A stretch of DNA of 64,000 nt. Origin: Benincasa hispida (lineage: Eukaryota > Streptophyta > Magnoliopsida > Cucurbitales > Cucurbitaceae). Both the position numbers and the translations under genes were made by a program. The stretch's first letter is position 1, and each line of letters starts with the position of its first letter. The notes below the pieces were generated by a model that made no database searches, had not been told where the DNA came from, and was given only the letters and a program-made list of their open reading frames with translations. The stretch covers positions 60,140,813 to 60,204,812 of the forward strand of contig NC_052359.1 of the NCBI RefSeq assembly GCF_009727055.1, read 5' to 3'. Shown in pieces: positions 57,583-64,000 of the stretch.

Positions 57583-58690
57583 ATAAAGAACCATCAACCT
57601 CACAGTAAGCTTGTAATAGAAGAAATGTCCAGAGAAACGAAAAACGTATAAAAAAGAGTTGTTGATCAAGTAAGTCCTTCAACAAGAGTTGTTGATAGAG
57701 CAGGTCCATCAACAAGAGTTGTTGATGAAACTGATATTTCACATCCTTATCAAGAGTTGAGAATGCCCCGTCGTAGTGGGAGAGTTGTGCAATAGCCTGA
57801 TCGATACATAGGTTTAACTGAAACTCAAGTCATCATACCAGATGATGGTTTAGAGGATCCATTGTCTTTTAACCAAGCAATGAACAATGTGGACAAAGAC
57901 CAATGGATTAAAGCCATGGACCATGAAATGGAATTTATGTATTTCCATTCTGTCTGGGATCTTGTAGATTAACCTTAAGGGGTAAAATCCATCGATTTCA
58001 AATGGATCTACAAGAGAAAACGAGAAGAAGCTTGTAAGGTATAGACCTACAAAGCTAGACTTGTGGCAAAAGGGTTTACCAAAGAGAGGGGGTAGATTTT
58101 GAAGAAACCTTCTCTACAGTTGCCATGATAAAGTCTATTAGAATACTCTTGTCCATAGCCATATTTTATAATTATGAAATATGGAAAATGGATGTCAAGA
58201 CAGCTTTTCTGAATGACTATCTTGAAGAGAGTATCTATATGTCTCAACCAGAAAGTTTTATACAGCAGGGTCAAGAGCAAAGGGTTTGCAAGCTTAATCG
58301 ATCCATTTATGGATTAAAACAAGCTTCTAGATCCTGGAATATTAGATTTGACGCTACGATCAAATCTTATGGCTTTGAATAAAATGTTGACGAACCCTGT
58401 GTATACAAGAAAATCGTCAATAAAATTGTCGCTTTTCAGGTGTTGTATGTTGATGATATTCTACTCATTGGGAATGAGGTAGAATATCTGGCTAACGTTA
58501 AGAGATGGCTCGCTTCACATGAAAGATTTGGGAGAAGCACAGTATCTTCTTAGAATCCAAATAGTTCAGAATCACAAAAACAAAACATTGACATTATCTC
58601 AAGCAACTTATATAGACAAGATATTGTCTAAGTATAAAATGCAAAATTCCAAGAAAGGATTTTTATCTTTCAGGCATGGAATTCACCTGT
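57583..58690 (+). pseudogene. Copia H reverse transcriptase, second pol copy
   Basis: Linker with STRVVDRAGPSTRVVDE and MPRRSGRV, then KARLVAKGF, a one-base loss at TKERG (for TQREG), KTAFLNDYLEESIYMSQPE, VCKLNRSIYGLKQASRSWN and, in another frame, VLYVDDILLIGNE with the catalytic YVDD at about 58447-58458. The second catalytic motif is intact; the surrounding frame is not. Confidence 0.85.
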
Positions 58691-59417
58691 CTAAGAAACA
58701 GAGTCCTAAGACACCTCAAGAGGTTGAGAAGATGAATCGAATTCCATATGCATCTGCAATTGGGATTTTGATGTATGCAATGTTGTGTACTCGTCTCGAT
58801 AAATGCTATGTCGTAGGAATTGTCAGCAGATTTCAGTCCAATCCTGGTCATGACCATTAAACTAATGTTAAAAACATTCTTGAGTATCTGCGGAGAACGG
58901 GAGATTATATGCTCGTGTATGGTGCTAAGGATCTGATCCTTACTAGATACACTGATTCTAACTTTCTGACCGATATTGATTCGAGGAAATCAACTTTGGG
59001 TTAGTATTCACTTTTAACGAAGGAGCAGTAATGTGGAGGAGCATTAAGCAGAGTTGTATTGCAGACTCCACAATGGAAGCCGAGTATGTAGCTATAAGTG
59101 AAGCAGCAAAAGAAGTAGTATGGCTCAGAAAGTTCTTGACAGATCTGGAAATAGTTCCTAATATGCACATGCCTATCACTCTCTATTGTGACAAAAATGG
59201 AACGGTTGCAAATTTAAAGGAACCACGAAGCCATAAAAGAGGAAAGCAGATTGAAAGGAAGTACCATCTCACCAGGGAGATTGTACACAGAGGAGACGTA
59301 ATCGTCACCCAGATTGCTTCCAAAGATAACTTAGCTGATCCATTTACGAAGGCCCTCTCGGCTAAAGTATTCGAGGGTCACCTAGTAGGACTAGGTCTAC
59401 GAGTTTTGTATCAATAG
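58691..59417 (+). pseudogene. Copia H RNase H, second pol copy
   Basis: IPYASAIGILMYAM (58741 onward), then the 128-codon frame 59031-59417: CIADSTMEAEYVAISEAAKE, LYCDKNGTVANLKEPRSHKR, SKDNLADPFTKALSAK, ending LVGLGLRVLYQ. This is the C-terminal end of a Ty1/copia Pol and the longest intact RNase H stretch in the window. Confidence 0.85.
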
Positions 59418-59552
59418 GGCAAGTGGGAGAATTTATGGGTATTGTAATACCCTAGTTTATTATATTTGTACATTTTATTCTCACCATGTAAACTCAACAT
59501 TGTATATATTTGTATATATCGATCCACTGGAGTTTTAGTCCAAGTGGGAGTA
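59418..59552 (+). other. Copia H 3' region with two polypurine tracts
   Basis: CAAGTGGGAGA at 59420-59430 and CCAAGTGGGAG at 59540-59550 are both typical plant copia PPTs. The second abuts the LTR. The 110 bp between them is T-rich and non-coding. Confidence 0.75.
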
Positions 59553-61354
59553 TTTTTGGGTTTGATGTCCTAAAAACTCGCAGTTTGAAAAATGATAAAC
59601 ATTTTCTATAATCAATATACTTGTTATTGATTTCATAAATTGTATGAAAGCCTAAATCCAATAAACTAAGATGCATGACTATTGTATGAGTACTTGAACT
59701 TTATGTGGAGACATAAGAGTGGATCAGGTTCGAGTAAATAGTCAAAATAATTTATGGTATATGAATAAGGTTGGGTATCTTATTAAGGTTGGGTACCTTA
59801 TTCTAATAACACCATTGGATGCGGCCTACTCTGTAGTTGTTACAAAGAGTTGTAAAGTGCTACATACGATGTGATCCTAATTCGTACTTATGACATTGAG
59901 AAGTGGGGGTGTCCTATGCAATGAGTTTACATAAGATCAGGACGCAAGAAATATTGTTTACTGTATAAGACTGACTATTTCACCTAGATGGCCTAGGTAA
60001 CTCGATCTTAATCCTGAGCTAACTATGAACTCCTGTTTACTGGGAATTGCCCTTAGATTTGCATAAGTGAGGGTTGGCTCAACAGCGCCAGCTCATTATG
60101 ACTCTCCTTTCAGGAGTAAGACCAAATAGATAGCTGAGGACATAGGGTGCAAGATGGAGTTCACGCCTACCCGATTTAGGGATAGAAGAAAGGTTGTTCT
60201 CTCAAGTACTGAATCCAGGTATTGAACAAGGGGCCCCACCCTCTCACTAGGTTGAGAGAGTTTGGTTTAGTGACTAGATCATAAGCCAGTTGTTCATTGG
60301 AAGATCAGTAGGGACTTGAGGAATAAGACGTAATCTCGGGAGTAAAATAGATATTTGACCCAGCCGTTATTACGAACAATCTGTGAAGGATCGACTTGCT
60401 GATTATGGTTAAATCATGCGGACATAATATATCTACAGTGAGGGATGTGCAACTATGGGCTTTAGTGGGTTACCCATTAGTTAACGAATGGGGATTAATT
60501 TGGTCTAATGAGTTTAGCCAATTAATCTCGGATCGTTGGAGCCCATGATCTGTAGGTCCAAGGTTCCCCTACTAGCTCGTAACGGACTAGCTCTAAAATA
60601 GCGTGATAAGTTAATTTGAATCGTTCAAATTAGAATTAAGGGAATTAATAATTATATGGGATATAATTACTTGTTTAATTTGAGAATTAAACGAAATAGG
60701 GAAATTTATATATTTAAATATAATTTAAATACAAAAAGATGGATATGTGTTAAAATTAATTTAATATTTGATATTAAATTAATTAAGTTTTATTTAATAA
60801 TTAATTTATGAAATTAATTAAACTTTTCAGTTTTAAAATCAAAATAGATTTTATAAAATCAAATTTTGATTTTGAGATAAAAATTGAAAATTAGAAAAGT
60901 AAAAGACAAATGGAAAAAATGGGTTTTCCATTATCCATCTTTCAAGTTGCTCACACAAAATGCAATCAACTTTACCTTGTCTTCTCCAAGCATGAGCTGT
61001 AACTCATGCAACTCTTTCCTTTGCATATTGATATGCAATATAATGAAGAGTTTGGAGTGAAATTCGGTGATGCAATATATAACGAATTTTAGAGAAATTT
61101 TGGGTTGAAGAAAGGGTTCTTCAACAAGATTACTGCAGTGAGCATTTCTCCTTCATCCCTTGATTCAAGCTTGTCTTGAGTCTCACAACTCAATCTAGAG
61201 CACCTGGAGAAGGAGCTTTGAAGAAGTTCTACAAGAAGTATGTCTTGAAACTCACTTGTTTTTTGCAAGAGTATGTTTTATATTTTTTCAAAATTAGTGA
61301 ATTAGAGTGCTTAGATGATCCTCGTGCTTCCGCTGTTGCTGATACAATCCTACA
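59553..61354 (+). mobile_element. LTR family A following copia H pol
   Basis: Start is eroded (TTTTTGGGTTTGATGTCC for TGTTGGG...). Ends AATCCTACA and is followed not by unrelated flank but by a PBS and leader, so it serves as 3' LTR for pol on its left and as 5' LTR for a leader on its right. About 1.8 kb. From at least 60347 it is repeated in inverted orientation at the window end. Confidence 0.8.
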
Positions 61355-61355
61355 A

Positions 61356-61368
61356 TTGGTATTAAAGC
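61356..61368 (+). other. Decayed copia primer-binding site
   Basis: TTGGTATTAAAGC, two changes from TTGGTATCAGAGC. The inverted partner at 62955-62969 reads TGGGTATTTAAAGC on the minus strand, with two extra bases. Confidence 0.7.
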
Positions 61369-62954
61369 ATCAAACAAGCATGCAATTCGGTTTAATTTTG
61401 GTTTGGTGGGTGTTTTATATGAGAAATATGAAACTGATGCACTTATATAGTTTTCTGAGTTTTGGCTTTTTAATCCTCTTTAATTTCTCATTTAAATTTG
61501 TAATTGGCTCTTGTTTGATGATTTTTTATGTGTTAGCAAGAATCTGTAATTTATTTGGAGTCATTAGAGTTGAAATTAAGATGTAATTGAAGAAACAAGT
61601 GAAGGAGGTCGAGCTGCTATTCCAGTTTTTTCAGTTTCTGCTCATAATCGTTGTTGAGGTTCAGTTGCTAAGCGATCATCTAGCTCCAGGCACTACACGA
61701 TGTGAAGAAAAGGTAGACGATCATATAGCAATAGGTGCTAGTCGTTGTGATGTTGAACGCTAAACAATCGTGTACCTGCGGGAGCTAAACGATGCGTTCA
61801 ATTTGCTATACGATAGCACTAAGCGATCGTTTAGCTTTGGCGTGGGAACTAAATGATAAGTTGAATTTGCTAAACGTTGAACTGGATTAGACCTTGAGAA
61901 AATCGCGGTCGAACCGGCTGCTCTCGAATCCAAACGCTCAAAGTCATTTGCTAAGGCCGATCATGTAGCGCTGAAGGAAAAATCGTCTAGCCTCCATCGC
62001 TTGTGTTGTGAAAGGGTACATGATCGCTTAGCGTTTGCCTCAACTAAATGATCGTTTAACTTATCGCATAAAACTAAACGATCGAAATTAATGTCTACCG
62101 CAGCTACACATTGGCTTAGTTCTATTGTATATGAACTAAACACGGATCGTTGAACTTCATCAACTTAGCTATCAGCTTAGTTTTATCGTATAGAACTAAA
62201 CGAATTGTGCCTAGCACTTCAATGTCATTGTTTAGTAATCCGCCGTAAGCTAAACGAATCAACTTAGCTCCATCGTATAGAAACATACATCGCGTCGCTT
62301 AAGCAAATTCGTCTACACTGACCGCTTAGCTTCGCAATCTAAACGATCACGTAAGAACTATCGCGTAGCACTTCATCGCATCGCTTAACGATCCATTGTA
62401 CTAAACGATTGGTTTTGTGGCCATCGTTTAGCAAATTCAACTTATCATTTAGTTTCACACGCCAAAAGCTAAACGCATCGCTTAGTGGCTATCGTATAGC
62501 AAATTGAAACGCATCGTTTAGCTCCGCAGGTACAACGATTGTTTTAGCGTTCAACATCAAACAACGAACTAGCAACCTATTGCTATATGAATCGTCTACC
62601 TTTTCTTCAACATCGTGTAAGTGCTGGAGCTAAGATGATCGCTTAGCAACTGAACCTCCAACAACGATTATGAGCAGAACTGAAAAAACTGGTAGCAGCT
62701 CGACCTCCTTACTTGTCTTGCTTCAATTACATCTTAATTTCAAAAACTCTAATGACTCCAATAAATTACAGATTCCTTGCTAACACATAAAAAAATCATC
62801 AAAACAAGAGCCAATTACAAATTTAAAATGAGAAATTAAAGAGGATTAAAAAAGCCAAAACTCAGAAAAACTTATAAGTTGCATCAGTTCATAATTTTCT
62901 CATATAAAACACCCACCAAACCAAAATTAAACCGAATTGCATGCTTGTTTTGAT
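61369..62954. repeat. Converging copia leaders rich in CTAAACGAT motifs
   Basis: Plus-strand leader from 61369 and a minus-strand copy from 62954 meet around an unmatched spacer of about 560 bp (61874-62435). 61660-62640 is packed with degenerate CTAAACGATCG / CGATCGTTTAG, CTATACGATAG and AAGCGATCG motifs; I count at least ten TAAACGA or TCGTTTA in about 1 kb. No coding region is recognised; a 136-codon frame at 61176-61586 spans the LTR/leader boundary and is probably chance. Confidence 0.75.
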
Positions 62955-62969
62955 GCTTTAAATACCCAT

Positions 62970-64000
62970 TGTTAGGATTGTATCAGCAACAGCGGAAGCA
63001 CGAGGATCAATCTAAGCACTCTAATTCACTTATTTTGAAAAAAATATAAAAACATACTTGCAAAAACAAGTGAGTTTCAGACATACCTTCTGTAGAACTC
63101 TTCAAAGCTCCTTCTCTCAGGGTGCTCTAGATTGAGTTTGTGAGACTCAAAGACAAGCTTGAAATCAAGGGATGAAGGAGAAATGCTCACTGCAGTAATC
63201 TTGTTGAAGAACCCATTTCTTCAAACGCAAAATTTCTCTAAAATTCGTTTATATATTGCATCACCGAATTTCACTCCAAAACTCTTCATTATATTGCATA
63301 CAATATCAAAGGAAAGAGTTGCATGAAGTTACAGCTCATGCTTGAGAAGACAAGTAAAGTTGATTGCATTTTGTTGGAGCAACCTTGAAAAGATTGGATA
63401 ATGGAAACCCATTTTTCCATTTGTCTTTTACTTTTCTAATTTTCAATTTTTATCTGCAAAATCGAGAGAGTGTGATTTTATAAATCTATTTTGATTTTAA
63501 AAAATCTGAAAAGTTTATTAATTTCATAAATTAATTATTAAAAAACTTAATTAATTTAAATAATCCAATATTAAATTAATTTTAACACAATATCCATCTT
63601 TTTTTGGTATTTAAATATATTTAAATATATAAATTTCCCTAATTTCGTTTTAATTCTCAATATTAAAACAAGTATTAATATCCATAATTAAGTTATTAAT
63701 TCCTTAATTCTAATTTGAAACGATTCAAATAAATTATCAACGCTATTTAGAAGCTAGTCCCGTTACGAGCTAAGTAGGAACCTTGGACCTACAGATCATG
63801 GGCTCCCAACGATCCGAGTTAATGGCTACTCATTAGACCAAATTTTAAATCCCCATTCGTTAACTAATGGGTTAACCCACCTAAAGCCCATAGTTGCACA
63901 TCCCTCACTGTAGATATATTATGTCCGCATGATTAACCAAATCCAAGCAGTCCGATCCTTCACAGATTGTTTCGTAATAACGGCTGGGTCAATATCTATT
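62970..64000 (-). mobile_element. Inverted LTR family A, right arm
   Basis: Reverse complement of 60347-61354: starts TGTTAGGATTGTATCAGC on the plus strand and runs out of the window at a point equivalent to 60347. Differences from the left arm are mainly one-base gains and losses in short runs. It continues beyond 64000. Confidence 0.85.

Noticed and set aside
61176..61586. 136-codon open frame with hydrophobic segments
   Set aside because: It crosses an LTR end, the primer-binding site and leader, and the inverted copy does not preserve it because of indels. Chance open frame.

Overview
This window looks like repeat-dense, probably pericentromeric, nuclear DNA of a eudicot plant. The pol fragments resemble Ty1/copia and Ty3/gypsy polyproteins I associate with cucurbits, but that family assignment is a low-confidence inference. 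I see no convincing host gene, tRNA, rRNA or CRISPR. Almost everything is nested LTR retrotransposon, tandem repeat or AT-rich LTR sequence, and the coding parts are broken by stops and frameshifts.

Layout. 1-3324 is the right end of an Athila-like Ty3/gypsy element (protease relic, long 3' non-coding region, 3' LTR) inserted in an LTR of family B (3325-5010). 5010-6360 is a minus-strand copia pol relic. 6360-9928 is an old repeat region with a 33-bp minisatellite, AT-rich repeats and a 118-bp tandem array. A solo LTR of family A (9929-13850, TSD AAAGC) carries a nested family-B LTR (10290-12378). Copia element E, minus strand, runs from its 3' LTR at 14167 to its 5' LTR ending at 43122. It has been opened by a solo B LTR, a truncated gypsy D (20150-23540), a copia F LTR (23540-25869) and a complete 12.8-kb Athila-like gypsy C (26226-39009). 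43123-45890 is a degenerate minus-strand gypsy G. Copia H starts with its 5' LTR at 45891. Its leader holds an organelle-like insert (49262-50204), its first pol copy carries a solo gypsy LTR (52524-54189, TSD GTAGG) and a partial A LTR, and a second pol copy follows in tandem (56216-59417). From 59553 an LTR plus leader faces an inverted copy of itself that runs to the window end.

Gypsy C is the best-preserved element. It has paired LTRs about 97% alike over the part I compared, a PBS, gag, protease, RT, RNase H, integrase, and a third ORF of the plant-transposon/env-like type broken by one stop codon. A promoter-like module (TGACGTCA, TATAAAAG, telo-box AAACCCTAG) precedes that ORF.

Three places are probably assembly or library artefacts and should be checked first: a perfect Nextera mate-pair junction adapter at 11635-11672; a single N between two exact 92-bp copies at 32176-32360; and the large inverted repeat at 60347-64000, whose arms differ mainly by single-base indels. 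I do not see a clearly new biological system. The nearest candidates are the third-ORF promoter module, the hairpin at gypsy LTR 5' ends, the degenerate CTAAACGATCG motif fields in LTRs and leaders, and an LTR/PBS patch inside gag.
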